Made by a program: the position numbers and the translations under genes. Below, piece by piece: positions 6,861 through 14,025 of a DNA stretch of 16,352 bases; position 1 is the stretch's first letter, and the number at the start of each line of letters is the position of its first letter. Source of the DNA: an uncultured Ignavibacteriota bacterium. GTDB taxonomy: Bacteria; Bacteroidota; Ignavibacteria; Tepidaquicellales; Tepidaquicellaceae. The notes under the pieces are model-generated. The model was not told the DNA's origin, searched no databases, and worked only from the letters and a program-made list of their open reading frames with translations. Location: assembly GCA_937959065.1 (NCBI GenBank), contig CALGOI010000096.1:1-16352 (forward strand). The letters run 5' to 3'.

Positions 6861-6896
6861 ATAAACATGAGGATTTTTATATTCTATGTAAATCGG

Positions 6897-7868
6897 TCAG
6901 AGTTTCTTTTCGTAATCCTTCATCTGCAGCTCCATATAGATATTTGCTCTCTGGTAGATGGATTTTTCGTTTCCTTTGGGCATCTCAATGAACCCGAGCT
7001 TACGGTACATCGTTATCGCAGGAGAAAGAGCTTTATTCGATTCCAGGAAGACAATTTCCGCGCCAAGTTCCTTTGCTTTGTCGAGGCAGGCGTAGGCAAG
7101 TTTCTTCCCCGCCTGTTTTCCCTGTGCTTTTTCCGTCACAGCCATTTTAGACAGCTCGTATATGCCATCTCCCATTTTCATTAAAGCGCACGTTCCGATT
7201 ATTTCCCCGTCCATTACGGCAAAACATATATAACCACCTTTCCTGATTATTTTGCTGTCCGGATTTTCGAGAACCTCACGGTCGTAGTCCTCTATTTTAA
7301 AATATTTTCTTATCCACTCATAGTTGAGGTCCCTGAAGAAATCCTTATACCGGGGCTTATAGTCGATTATCTCTACCTCCCGCAGATGCCTGTGAGTAGT
7401 AACCTCATCCACCCACTTATCGAATGGTTTGCTGTTAAGATGGTTCTCCACTTCCTCAACCGCGGCCAGAAGATTATTATTGCATTGTGAGAGGATATTG
7501 TGAGCACCGGCAGCGATATCATTCCATATAGGCCGTATCTTCGGGAGCATTTCAGTACCTTTTTTTGATAGAGAGAGCAGCTTTTTACGGGCATCGTTCT
7601 TATCAACTGTCGAGTCTATCAGGCCGCGCTTCTGCATCTCCTTGACTATCTGGCTGACTGAGGGATGTGTGGTATCGAGCTCGGCGGCAATTTCCATTAC
7701 ACCTATCCCTGACCTCTGGGAAAGCAGGTAATATACCGGGAACCACCGCGGCTCGAGGTCGATTCCGTGTTTACGGTAGATATTCGATCCTTCCCGCATT
7801 ATCCTGTCGCTCAGTCTTTTGAGCCTGCTGCCTATAGCGAGTTCACCCAATTGTTTAATAATGTCCAT
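6897..7868 (-). CDS. MarR-family regulator fused to a GNAT N-acetyltransferase
   Basis: A 323-residue two-domain protein. Residues 1-150 are a MarR winged helix: the DNA-recognition part is GVMEIAAELDTTHPSVSQIV (56-75), followed by the wing (DKNDARKKLLSLSKKG). Residues 165-315 are a GNAT fold with the acetyl-CoA-binding segment LSKMAVTEKAQGKQAGKKLA (239-258) and a terminal MYRKLGFIE (287-295). This fusion is known in bacteria; it links DNA binding with acetylation of an unidentified small molecule or protein. In the Q/R-x-x-G-x-G pyrophosphate loop the first glycine is Gln252, a tolerated variant. The start at 7868 has no Shine-Dalgarno sequence. An 18-bp palindrome overlapping its promoter suggests autorepression. 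It is divergent from lrp-glnA. Confidence 0.92.
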   Translation of the reverse strand: MDIIKQLGELAIGSRLKRLSDRIMREGSNIYRKHGIDLEPRWFPVYYLLSQRSGIGVMEIAAELDTTHPSVSQIVKEMQKRGLIDSTVDKNDARKKLLSLSKKGTEMLPKIRPIWNDIAAGAHNILSQCNNNLLAAVEEVENHLNSKPFDKWVDEVTTHRHLREVEIIDYKPRYKDFFRDLNYEWIRKYFKIEDYDREVLENPDSKIIRKGGYICFAVMDGEIIGTCALMKMGDGIYELSKMAVTEKAQGKQAGKKLAYACLDKAKELGAEIVFLESNKALSPAITMYRKLGFIEMPKGNEKSIYQRANIYMELQMKDYEKKL

Positions 7869-7884
7869 AATGATAGTGTTAATA

Positions 7885-7902
7885 TACGTAAGTGCTTACG
7901 TA
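7885..7902. promoter_or_regulatory. 18-bp palindromic operator of the MarR-GNAT gene
   Basis: TACGTAAG-TG-CTTACGTA has perfect 8-bp arms, the size typical of MarR dimer operators. It lies 17-34 bp upstream of the start codon and overlaps the 3' end of the proposed -7 box by two bases, a position where binding would block transcription. That the fused MarR domain is the binder is inference. Confidence 0.65.
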
Positions 7903-7931
7903 AATATAATAGCAGATTTTCATTTTTCCAA
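7901..7931 (-). promoter_or_regulatory. Probable promoter of the MarR-GNAT gene
   Basis: On the minus strand TTG (7931-7929) is followed after 20 nt by TATATTTA (7908-7901), one mismatch from the Bacteroidota -7 consensus TAnnTTTG with the usual spacing. The operator palindrome begins inside the -7 box. Confidence 0.5.
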
Positions 7932-7962
7932 CACAAATTACAAACTCAGGCTTTATTTTATG

Positions 7963-7992
7963 TTGACATTTAAAACCATTTGCCTTAATTTG
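7963..7992 (+). promoter_or_regulatory. Promoter of the lrp-glnA operon
   Basis: TTGACA (7963-7968), a 17-bp spacer and TAATTT (7986-7991) form a near-consensus sigma70-like promoter. The same bases read TTG, 19 nt, TTAATTTG, one mismatch from the Bacteroidota form. Transcription should begin near 7998-8000. The first CCTTA-N5-TAAGG operator covers the -10 region. Confidence 0.6.
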
Positions 7993-8030
7993 TAAGGTAA
8001 ACACGGTAAAATACCTTAAAAATTAAGGCA
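7981..8030 (+). promoter_or_regulatory. Tandem operator pair upstream of lrp-glnA (also a 50-bp extended hairpin)
   Basis: Two 15-bp palindromes CCTTA-N5-TAAGG occupy 7983-7997 and 8014-8028, with centres 31 bp apart, close to three helical turns, so they face the same side of DNA. The whole block is also one long inverted repeat: 7981-7991 pairs with 8020-8030 (11 bp perfect), one mismatch follows, then 7993-7999 pairs with 8012-8018, leaving a 12-nt loop. Paired in-phase 15-bp boxes are typical of Lrp/AsnC multimers. The first box overlaps the -10, so binding should repress. A leader-RNA hairpin is the alternative reading. Confidence 0.65.
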
Positions 8031-8078
8031 CAGGAAAATACAGAGAAAATACGGCTCGACGAGATCGACTATAAGATC

Positions 8079-8510
8079 ATGTCCGAGCTTCAAAAAGACG
8101 CCCATATTAAGAAGAATCTTCTCGCCGAAAAAGTAGGCCTTTCTCTTCCCTCGACCATAGACAGAGTACTGCGCCTCGAATCCCATGGTTACATCTCGAC
8201 CTACACGACAGTCCTTAACCACAAAAAGCTTAAGTACGATATAACCTGTTTCATTTCGGTCAGGAGCGAATCATCGAAGCATTTCAATTCCATTATCTCA
8301 CATGCGTTAAAGGAAAAGGAAGTTCTCGAATGCCACTCTGTGACAGGTGAGGGGTCGCACATTCTGAAGATACGCACGCACAATACAACTACACTGGAAC
8401 AGCTGCTCGCGCGAATACAGGCATGGCCCGGAGTTACAGCCACTACGTCCAGCATCGTTCTTTCCACGCATAAGGAAACAACAAGCATATATCTGAATAA
8501 TAAATCTTAA
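8079..8510 (+). CDS. Lrp/AsnC-family transcriptional regulator (start uncertain, probably upstream)
   Basis: From the ATG at 8079 the product is 143 residues: a winged helix (LAEKVGLSLPSTIDRVLRLESHGYI, about 15-39) and a RAM/AsnC_trans_reg ligand-binding domain (about 50-135, with CHSVTGEGSHILKIRT). The family binds amino acids and represses or activates metabolic genes as dimers to octamers. The open frame continues upstream to 8010 and reads LDEIDYKI just before this ATG, the conserved first helix of the family. No ATG, GTG or TTG is available there, so the real start may be ATA (8049, giving 153 aa) or ATT (8022). It is 15 bp ahead of glnA and shares its promoter, so nitrogen or glutamine control and self-regulation through the tandem operator are likely. 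Family sure, effector unknown. Confidence 0.88.
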   Translation: MSELQKDAHIKKNLLAEKVGLSLPSTIDRVLRLESHGYISTYTTVLNHKKLKYDITCFISVRSESSKHFNSIISHALKEKEVLECHSVTGEGSHILKIRTHNTTTLEQLLARIQAWPGVTATTSSIVLSTHKETTSIYLNNKS

Positions 8511-8525
8511 TAATCAAAATATATC

Positions 8526-9977
8526 ATGGCAAAAAAACAACAAATCGACGCCGAAAAGGAAAAGCTTAAAGCGATTAATGACGTTTTTAAGCTGGCGAAA
8601 GAAAAAGAAGTAAAAATGGTGGACCTTCGCTTCACCGATATGCCCGGACAGTGGCAGCACTTTTCTATTCCTATAGATAAGCTCGAAGAAGAGAACTTCT
8701 ACGAAGGTTTCGGGTTCGACGGTTCCTCCATCAGGGGATGGAAATCCATCAACGATTCAGATATGCTTGTTATCCCTGACCCGACTACAGCGCACATCGA
8801 CCCGTTCATTAAATCAACTTCACTTGTAATGATCTGCGACATTACCGACTGCGATAAAAATCCTTACGACCACGATCCGAGATATGTTGCCAAGCAATCG
8901 CAAAAGTATTTAGAATCTACGGGTATTGCCGATACGGTTTACTTCGGACCTGAAGCGGAGTTCTTTATCTTAGATCACGTAGCATATAACGTTAACGAGT
9001 ACTCCAGCTGGTACAGGCTTGACTCTGTCGAAGGTTTCTGGAATACGGGCAGCGAAAAGGAAGTCAACCTGGGTCACAAGATAAGACAAAAAGAAGGTTA
9101 CTTCCCCGTACCGCCGTCAGATTCTATGAACGATGTAAGGAACCTTATGGTGGATTACCTGATGCAGGTCGGAATGGACGTAGAGACACAGCATCACGAA
9201 GTAGCAACAGCAGGACAGTCAGAGATAGACATTAAGTACGGTAAAATGCTCGATATGGTGGACCAGATGCAGTGGTTCAAATACATCATCAAAAACACAG
9301 CAAGGTCGGTCGGCAAGACCGCTACATTTATGCCCAAGCCGATATTCGGTGATAACGGAAGCGGAATGCACACACACATCAGTTTATGGAAGGGCGGTAA
9401 GCCGCTATTCGCGGGTAATGAGTACGCCGGGCTTAGCGAAATGGCCCTATACTTCATTGGCGGTTTATTAAAACATGCTCCATCAATCCTTGCTTTCTCT
9501 AACCCGACGACTAACTCATATAAGAGGCTGGTACCGGGATACGAAGCGCCGGTTACTCTTGCTTACTCTAAAGCAAACAGAAGCGCCGCGGTAAGGATAC
9601 CGATGTATTCAAACAATCCGAAAGCAAAGAGAGTTGAATTCAGATGTCCGGACGGTACAGCTAATCCATACCTTGCATTCGCAGCCATGTTGATGGCGGG
9701 ACTCGACGGTATTGAGAACAAGATACACCCGGGTGATCCGCTGGACAGGAATCTATACGATATGCCTCTTGAAGAGTATATGAAACTAAATCACGCTCCG
9801 GAGACATTCAGGTTAGCGCTTTACAATCTGAAAAAAGACCATGCATTCCTGACTAAGGGCGGAGTTTTCAGTGAAGAACTGATCAATACATATGTAAAAT
9901 ACAAGATAGAGAATGAGGTTAACCAGGTTCAGCTTAGACCTCATCCGTACGAATTCCACTTATATTACGAAGTGTAG
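8526..9977 (+). CDS. glnA: Glutamine synthetase, type I
   Basis: A 483-residue GSI enzyme that makes glutamine from glutamate, ammonia and ATP in the cytoplasm as a dodecamer. Active-site signatures are intact: FGFDGSSIRGW (62-72), metal-binding GPEAEFF with Glu143 and Glu145, HHEVATAGQSEID (223-235), GSGMHTHIS with His282 and His284, PGYEAPVTLAYSKANRSAAV (337-356) and RVEFRCPDG (369-377). Tyr411 in DRNLYDMPLEE matches the adenylylation tyrosine of the enterobacterial enzyme (KNLYDLP), so covalent control is possible, although no GlnE is visible here. It is about 14 residues longer than E. coli GlnA, mainly at the N-terminus. No Shine-Dalgarno sequence precedes it. It is co-transcribed with the Lrp-family gene, which presumably adjusts its expression. 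Confidence 0.97.
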   Translation: MAKKQQIDAEKEKLKAINDVFKLAKEKEVKMVDLRFTDMPGQWQHFSIPIDKLEEENFYEGFGFDGSSIRGWKSINDSDMLVIPDPTTAHIDPFIKSTSLVMICDITDCDKNPYDHDPRYVAKQSQKYLESTGIADTVYFGPEAEFFILDHVAYNVNEYSSWYRLDSVEGFWNTGSEKEVNLGHKIRQKEGYFPVPPSDSMNDVRNLMVDYLMQVGMDVETQHHEVATAGQSEIDIKYGKMLDMVDQMQWFKYIIKNTARSVGKTATFMPKPIFGDNGSGMHTHISLWKGGKPLFAGNEYAGLSEMALYFIGGLLKHAPSILAFSNPTTNSYKRLVPGYEAPVTLAYSKANRSAAVRIPMYSNNPKAKRVEFRCPDGTANPYLAFAAMLMAGLDGIENKIHPGDPLDRNLYDMPLEEYMKLNHAPETFRLALYNLKKDHAFLTKGGVFSEELINTYVKYKIENEVNQVQLRPHPYEFHLYYEV

Positions 9978-10020
9978 TAAAATATACAGAGAGCTGATTA
10001 CACTCTGTTATTTAAGCACT

Positions 10021-10050
10021 TTACAGGGGTTTAGCTGTAAGGGGCTTTTT
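10021..10050 (+). terminator. Probable terminator after glnA
   Basis: TTACAG (10021-10026) pairs with CTGTAA (10035-10040) around an 8-nt loop, followed by GGGGC and TTTTT. The stem is only 6 bp and the T-run is offset, so efficiency is uncertain. Confidence 0.5.
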
Positions 10051-10078
10051 GCTTTATGAATTTTTAAAGGAACATTTG

Positions 10079-10086
10079 TATATTTG
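10079..10086 (+). promoter_or_regulatory. Candidate -7 element for the DUF4349 lipoprotein gene
   Basis: TATATTTG exactly matches the Bacteroidota -7 consensus TAnnTTTG and ends 25 bp before the ATG. I do not see a clear -33 TTG at the expected distance, so the call rests on one element. Confidence 0.4.
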
Positions 10087-10111
10087 ATTAGTATCAAAAG
10101 AAAAAAGTACT

Positions 10112-11050
10112 ATGGGAAAATTAAGGGCATTATTATTTGTGATTCTTGCGGCGGTATTTCTTACCGGATGTATGAGCAAAGATGGCGGAAACAAGGATAC
10201 TGATACATCTCGCAGAATGCAAACTCTGGAAGACATGGGAAGTGTGGAGAACGAAGTCGACAGTAAGTCCATGACTTTAAAAACTTCCGGCTCACAGGAT
10301 GACGGGCAGGTACCCGATAAGGAGATCCCGACTGAGCAGCAGCAGAGATTGATAATCCGCACCGGGACTATGAACCTGGAGGTTGAAACATTCGGGGACG
10401 CTGAAAAAAAGATAAACGAGCTGGTAAAGAGTTTGAATGGTTATACTTCAGCTACGAGCTCAAGCCAGAATGCCGCGGGCAAGAAGCAGGGAGCCATGAC
10501 GATCAAAGTACCTGCGGAGAAATTCGATGAGCTGCTTGTAAAACTTGCGGATATCGGTGAGATTTCCTCACAGAACATAACATCCAGCGATGTAACAGAA
10601 GAGTACATAGATCTCGCGGCAAGATTAAAAACCGAGAGAGAGCTTGAGCAGAGATTAATTTCACTGCTGGATACGAAAGCAGCAAACCTTTCCGATATAA
10701 TCGAGATAGAGGGCAAGCTTGCTAATGTCCGCCAAAAGATTGAGAGCGTGCAGGGAAGAATGAAGTACCTTATGAGCCAGTCCTCTTACTCAACGCTTAC
10801 AGTGAATATATACGAGCCTTCATTGCTCGAGACATCATCCGGCGGCGGTTTCTTCTATGAGATCGGGCAGGCATTCAAGGACGGACTTGAAGGATTTACA
10901 GATGTATTAAAGATCATTATCACAGCGGCAATCGCGTTGCTTCCGTTATTACTGTTCCTGGCCCTGCTGGTATTCGTGATAATCAGATTAATAAAATGGT
11001 ATAACAAAAGAAAAGCTTCGAAGCCGGCTGTAGAGGCATCGAAAGTATAG
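10112..11050 (+). CDS. DUF4349 domain lipoprotein
   Basis: A 312-residue envelope protein. The N-terminus is a lipoprotein signal with lipobox LTGC, so Cys20 would be lipidated. A charged, flexible linker runs to about residue 75. The DUF4349 domain (about 79-292) starts with RLIIRTGTMNLEV, includes IKVPAEKFDELL and SSDVTEEYIDLAARL, a coiled-coil stretch (about 170-222), SYSTLTVNIYEP, and a C-terminal membrane helix (about 267-293) followed by a basic tail. Lipid anchor plus a C-terminal helix suggest it lies between or along membranes; the biochemical role of DUF4349 is not known. It is monocistronic between two terminators. The A-rich leader lacks a Shine-Dalgarno sequence. Family call is confident. 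Confidence 0.88.
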   Translation: MGKLRALLFVILAAVFLTGCMSKDGGNKDTDTSRRMQTLEDMGSVENEVDSKSMTLKTSGSQDDGQVPDKEIPTEQQQRLIIRTGTMNLEVETFGDAEKKINELVKSLNGYTSATSSSQNAAGKKQGAMTIKVPAEKFDELLVKLADIGEISSQNITSSDVTEEYIDLAARLKTERELEQRLISLLDTKAANLSDIIEIEGKLANVRQKIESVQGRMKYLMSQSSYSTLTVNIYEPSLLETSSGGGFFYEIGQAFKDGLEGFTDVLKIIITAAIALLPLLLFLALLVFVIIRLIKWYNKRKASKPAVEASKV

Positions 11051-11073
11051 AGTCTCATTAATCCTATTTTGTG

Positions 11074-11119
11074 AAAATCCCCGTTGTTTTCTGGATACCA
11101 GAGCAGCGGGGATTTTTTA
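11074..11119 (+). terminator. Strong rho-independent terminator after the DUF4349 gene
   Basis: AAAATCCCCG (11074-11083) pairs with CGGGGATTTT (11107-11116); inside, TCTGG and CCAGA add further stem around an ATA loop. The run of six T (11113-11118) follows the stem. With A on the left arm it may work in both directions. Confidence 0.85.
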
Positions 11120-11131
11120 TGTATAATATAA

Positions 11132-11147
11132 CCATAAATATTTATGG
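11132..11147. promoter_or_regulatory. Perfect 16-bp palindrome upstream of the radical SAM gene
   Basis: CCATAAATATTTATGG is its own reverse complement and lies 33-48 bp before the ATG at 11180, just after TATAAT (11122-11127). The position fits an operator for the radical SAM-RapZ-MFS operon. The cognate regulator is unknown. Confidence 0.5.
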
Positions 11148-11179
11148 CTATTGATTAATAATTTTCCTATCTTATCAGT

Positions 11180-12262
11180 ATGAAAGAATATTCCGTACAG
11201 CCGAATAAGATAAAGGGTAGAGGCACCGCGCTTAATCCGCAGAACCGTTTCGAGAGGTTGTACACCGAACCGGAATTTCAAGCCGACGAATACTTCGATG
11301 AGGAGGAAAGAAAGATACAGACAGTGTACTTCCGTGACAACACCAAAAAAATGATAAACAAGGTCGAGAGTCCCGACCTCGGTATGATGTATAGCATGAA
11401 CCCGTACCGCGGATGCGAACACGGATGCATTTACTGCTACGCGCGGCCGACCCACGAATACCTGGGCTTCAACAGCGGACTTGATTTCGAAACGAAGATA
11501 ATGGTAAAGCCCGATGCGCCTGAAATATTAGCGGCGGAGCTGAATAAAAGGACATGGGAGGGATATCCCGTTGGGATGTCCGGTGATACCGACTGCTATC
11601 AGCCGGGCGAGAGGAAGTTCAGGATAACACGCGGTTGCCTTGAGGTGTTCCTTAAGTTCCGCAATCCCGTTTACATCATTACAAAGAATGCACTTGTACA
11701 AAGAGATATAGATCTTTTAAAAGAGCTTGCCTCAATGAACCTCTCACACGTTGTAATGTCCATCACAAGTTTAAAACCCGAGATAACCACAGTAATGGAG
11801 CCGCGCACTGCCCGACCGCAAAGACGCCTCGACACGGTAAGCAGGCTAAGGGATAACGGAATCCCCGTGTCGGTAAATGTAGCGCCGATCATTCCGGGTC
11901 TCACGGACGAGGAAGTCCCGTCTATACTAAAAGCAGCTAAAGAAGCCGGTGCTACTTCAGCCGCGATGACGCTTGTTAGATTGCCGTGGCAGAATAAGGA
12001 GTTGTTCATCGAGTGGGCGCTAAGGGAATTTCCCGACAGGGCGGATAAGATACTTAACCGCATCACCGACATACACGGAGGCAAGCTGTACAACAGCGAG
12101 TATTTCAAGCGGTTCAGCGGACAGGGTAAATGGGCTGAAACGATAAAGAAGATATTCCGCCTGAACGCAGCTAAATACGGATTGAACGGCGGCGGACAGG
12201 GACTATCACACGAGCACTATAGAAGAGTAAAAGACCAGACACAGTATGGAATGTTTGGATAG
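11180..12262 (+). CDS. PA0069-type radical SAM protein (SPL-like)
   Basis: A 360-residue radical SAM protein of the PA0069/Rv2578c group, distantly related to spore photoproduct lyase. The start region KGRGTALNPQNRFE, then MNPYRGCEHGCIYCYARPTHE carries the cluster-binding cysteines Cys79, Cys83 and Cys86 (CxxxCxxC). Further landmarks are SGDTDCYQPGE, RGCLEVFLKFRNPVYIITKN, EPRTARPQRRLDTV and APIIPGLTDEE. SAM is cleaved to a 5'-deoxyadenosyl radical; the substrate of this group is unestablished, and a role in DNA repair is only suggested by kinship. It is the first gene of a probable operon with the RapZ-domain and MFS genes (44 bp and 12 bp gaps). The start has no Shine-Dalgarno sequence. Family certain, function open. 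Confidence 0.92.
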   Translation: MKEYSVQPNKIKGRGTALNPQNRFERLYTEPEFQADEYFDEEERKIQTVYFRDNTKKMINKVESPDLGMMYSMNPYRGCEHGCIYCYARPTHEYLGFNSGLDFETKIMVKPDAPEILAAELNKRTWEGYPVGMSGDTDCYQPGERKFRITRGCLEVFLKFRNPVYIITKNALVQRDIDLLKELASMNLSHVVMSITSLKPEITTVMEPRTARPQRRLDTVSRLRDNGIPVSVNVAPIIPGLTDEEVPSILKAAKEAGATSAAMTLVRLPWQNKELFIEWALREFPDRADKILNRITDIHGGKLYNSEYFKRFSGQGKWAETIKKIFRLNAAKYGLNGGGQGLSHEHYRRVKDQTQYGMFG

Positions 12263-12306
12263 CATTTCGTAGTTAAATCTTCAATTCCGATTGATTATAT
12301 TTGTTC

Positions 12307-12708
12307 ATGTCTTTGACCGTTTATATAAATTCATTTTCATACATTAAGTCCACAATACCGCAGGACCATACTGAAAACGGAGGAGGATTCGTTTTCGATT
12401 GCCGCTACATAAATAATCCCGGAAGACAGGAAGAATTCAAAGCAAAAACCGGTCTCGATGCAGACGTGATGGAATTCATCCAATCACAAACAGCGATGGG
12501 TGATTTTTTGAAAAGTGTTTACTCATTGATTGACCCTGCTATAGATAATTATCTTGAAAGGGAATTCACAAGTCTGATGGTTAATTTCGGATGTACCGGC
12601 GGACAGCACAGGTCGGTTTACGCTGCTGAACGGTTAAGAGAGCACATAGTTGATAAGTATCCGGGGGTTGAAGTTGAGCTAAGGCATCACCAGCTTGAGA
12701 AAATGTAA
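12307..12708 (+). CDS. Stand-alone RapZ C-terminal domain protein
   Basis: A 133-residue protein equivalent to only the C-terminal half of RapZ. The motifs GGGFVFDCRYINNPGR (25-40), KTGLD (47-51), GCTGGQHRSVY (95-105) and the terminal RHHQLEK match RapZ, including the GCTGGxHRSVY anion-binding loop. The N-terminal P-loop kinase domain of full RapZ is absent by design, not by truncation, since the ORF has its own start. In E. coli this domain binds small RNA and glucosamine-6-phosphate, but such a role here is unproven. I chose the ATG at 12307 over a TTG two codons earlier. It lies 44 bp after the radical SAM gene and 12 bp before the MFS gene. Confidence 0.85.
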   Translation: MSLTVYINSFSYIKSTIPQDHTENGGGFVFDCRYINNPGRQEEFKAKTGLDADVMEFIQSQTAMGDFLKSVYSLIDPAIDNYLEREFTSLMVNFGCTGGQHRSVYAAERLREHIVDKYPGVEVELRHHQLEKM

Positions 12709-12720
12709 ATTTAACAGACC

Positions 12721-13998
12721 TTGACTCAGACCACCCTGTCTACGGACAGAAAGCGCTTAGAAAAATACACCTTCCGTCTGCACCTTATCTCACAGATATT
12801 AAACGGCATTTCCTTCGGTACGTTCATACTACAGGATGTAATATTAAAGAAATCTCTCGGCGGCAGCGACCTGCAGGTGACTGTACTCATCTTTCTTACA
12901 AGCGCGGCATTCCTATTCTCGATATATGGTGCGGAGATAATCAACCGCGCGCCTAACCGCCCGAAGATGATACTGGCGATGGGCTTCGCGAGTAAGTTCT
13001 TCCTCTTCATATTACCTCTGTTCGAAGCGCCGGGTTATTTCATCTTCTGTATAGCAATGATGGCGATAATCGATTCGATGATAAAGCCCGTATGGAACGT
13101 AATCATTAAACACAATTACACCGAAGAAAAGCGCAGCTCGCTTTATTCTTATACGTCGAGCTTTTACACGCTTTCATTGCTTGTGACGACCACTGCGCTG
13201 GGTTTCCTGCTCGACATAAATTACGAAGTGTATAAGATTTTCTTCCCTCTGGCAGGTCTAGCTGATATGATCGCTTACTATAACCTGTCCAGGCTAATCA
13301 AATACGATAATGAACCTGTAGGTGAAAAGGCGAAGAGGTTTGTTATGCGGTTTTCTGTGAAACTCATTAAGGATATCATCATCCTACCCATCAGGAATAT
13401 GCTCCGGATTTTTGAGGTCAATAAGGCGTTTTTCAGATTCGAAGCATATTTCTTTTTGTATGGTATGGCGTTTATGATGATCGCCGCGGTACTGCCGATA
13501 TTTCTGGTTGAAGACCTTGCGCTGGACTATACTCCTATATCATTAGCAAGGGGATTCATGGTTCACATAGCAATAGTTGCCTTTACACCTCTTATGGGTA
13601 AGCTTATGGGTTCGCGTAACCCGTCTAAATTCACCGGGCTGTCATTCCTCTCTCTCGTGCTTTTCCCGTTCCTCCTTCTTGCGATAAAATACTTTCACCT
13701 TGTGCAAATTCGTGAGGACATTTTACTCTATGCTGCCTTCTTCCTGTTCGGGATCAGCATGAGCGGTGTTACTCTTTCGTGGAATCTTGGTTCTATATAC
13801 TACGCGCCGCACGCTGAGGTGTCTAATTACCAGGCGGTGCATATCACGCTTACCGGGCTGCGCGGGATTTTCAGTCCGTTCCTTGGTTACCTTGTATTGA
13901 AGCTTGTCTCTATCGAGGCGGCGTTTATTGTTGCTGCTTTGTTATTCCTCGCGGGCGGACTATTGATGCTAGGTGAAGGAAAGAAACTTCAGAAATAA
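12721..13998 (+). CDS. MFS transporter, TTG start
   Basis: A 425-residue polytopic inner-membrane protein with about 11-12 hydrophobic segments, for example around 22-42, 50-72, 83-103, 140-160, 240-262, 270-290, 303-323, 338-358 and 398-418. A basic loop (EKAKRFVMRFSVKLIKD) separates the two halves as in the major facilitator superfamily. Substrate cannot be inferred; no neighbour suggests one directly. An in-frame TAA at 12712-12714 and the absence of any ATG before residue 82 force a TTG start at 12721, 12 bp after the RapZ-domain gene, so it is probably translated from the same mRNA. It converges on the lipoprotein gene at 14026, with a shared hairpin between. Confidence 0.88.
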   Translation: MTQTTLSTDRKRLEKYTFRLHLISQILNGISFGTFILQDVILKKSLGGSDLQVTVLIFLTSAAFLFSIYGAEIINRAPNRPKMILAMGFASKFFLFILPLFEAPGYFIFCIAMMAIIDSMIKPVWNVIIKHNYTEEKRSSLYSYTSSFYTLSLLVTTTALGFLLDINYEVYKIFFPLAGLADMIAYYNLSRLIKYDNEPVGEKAKRFVMRFSVKLIKDIIILPIRNMLRIFEVNKAFFRFEAYFFLYGMAFMMIAAVLPIFLVEDLALDYTPISLARGFMVHIAIVAFTPLMGKLMGSRNPSKFTGLSFLSLVLFPFLLLAIKYFHLVQIREDILLYAAFFLFGISMSGVTLSWNLGSIYYAPHAEVSNYQAVHITLTGLRGIFSPFLGYLVLKLVSIEAAFIVAALLFLAGGLLMLGEGKKLQK

Positions 13999-14019
13999 AA
14001 AAGCCCTCTTCCGAGGGCT
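13997..14019 (-). terminator. Terminator between convergent MFS and lipoprotein genes
   Basis: AGCCCTC (14002-14008), loop TTCC, GAGGGCT (14013-14019). On the minus strand the stem is followed by a T-run (complement of the A-run at 13997-14002), so it mainly terminates the lipoprotein gene, whose stop is 6 bp upstream. On the plus strand no T-run follows, though the stem may still mark the MFS transcript end. Confidence 0.85.
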
Positions 14020-14025
14020 GTGAAA

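Noticed and set aside
5187..6866. Fic plus the small membrane protein as a toxin-antitoxin pair
   Set aside because: Fic already has its own inhibitory SSQIEG motif, and the membrane protein has a separate Shine-Dalgarno site, different composition and an operator linking it to the MarR-GNAT gene.
8016..8488. Minus-strand ORFs overlapping the Lrp gene
   Set aside because: They lack family resemblance and arise as shadows of the plus-strand codons.
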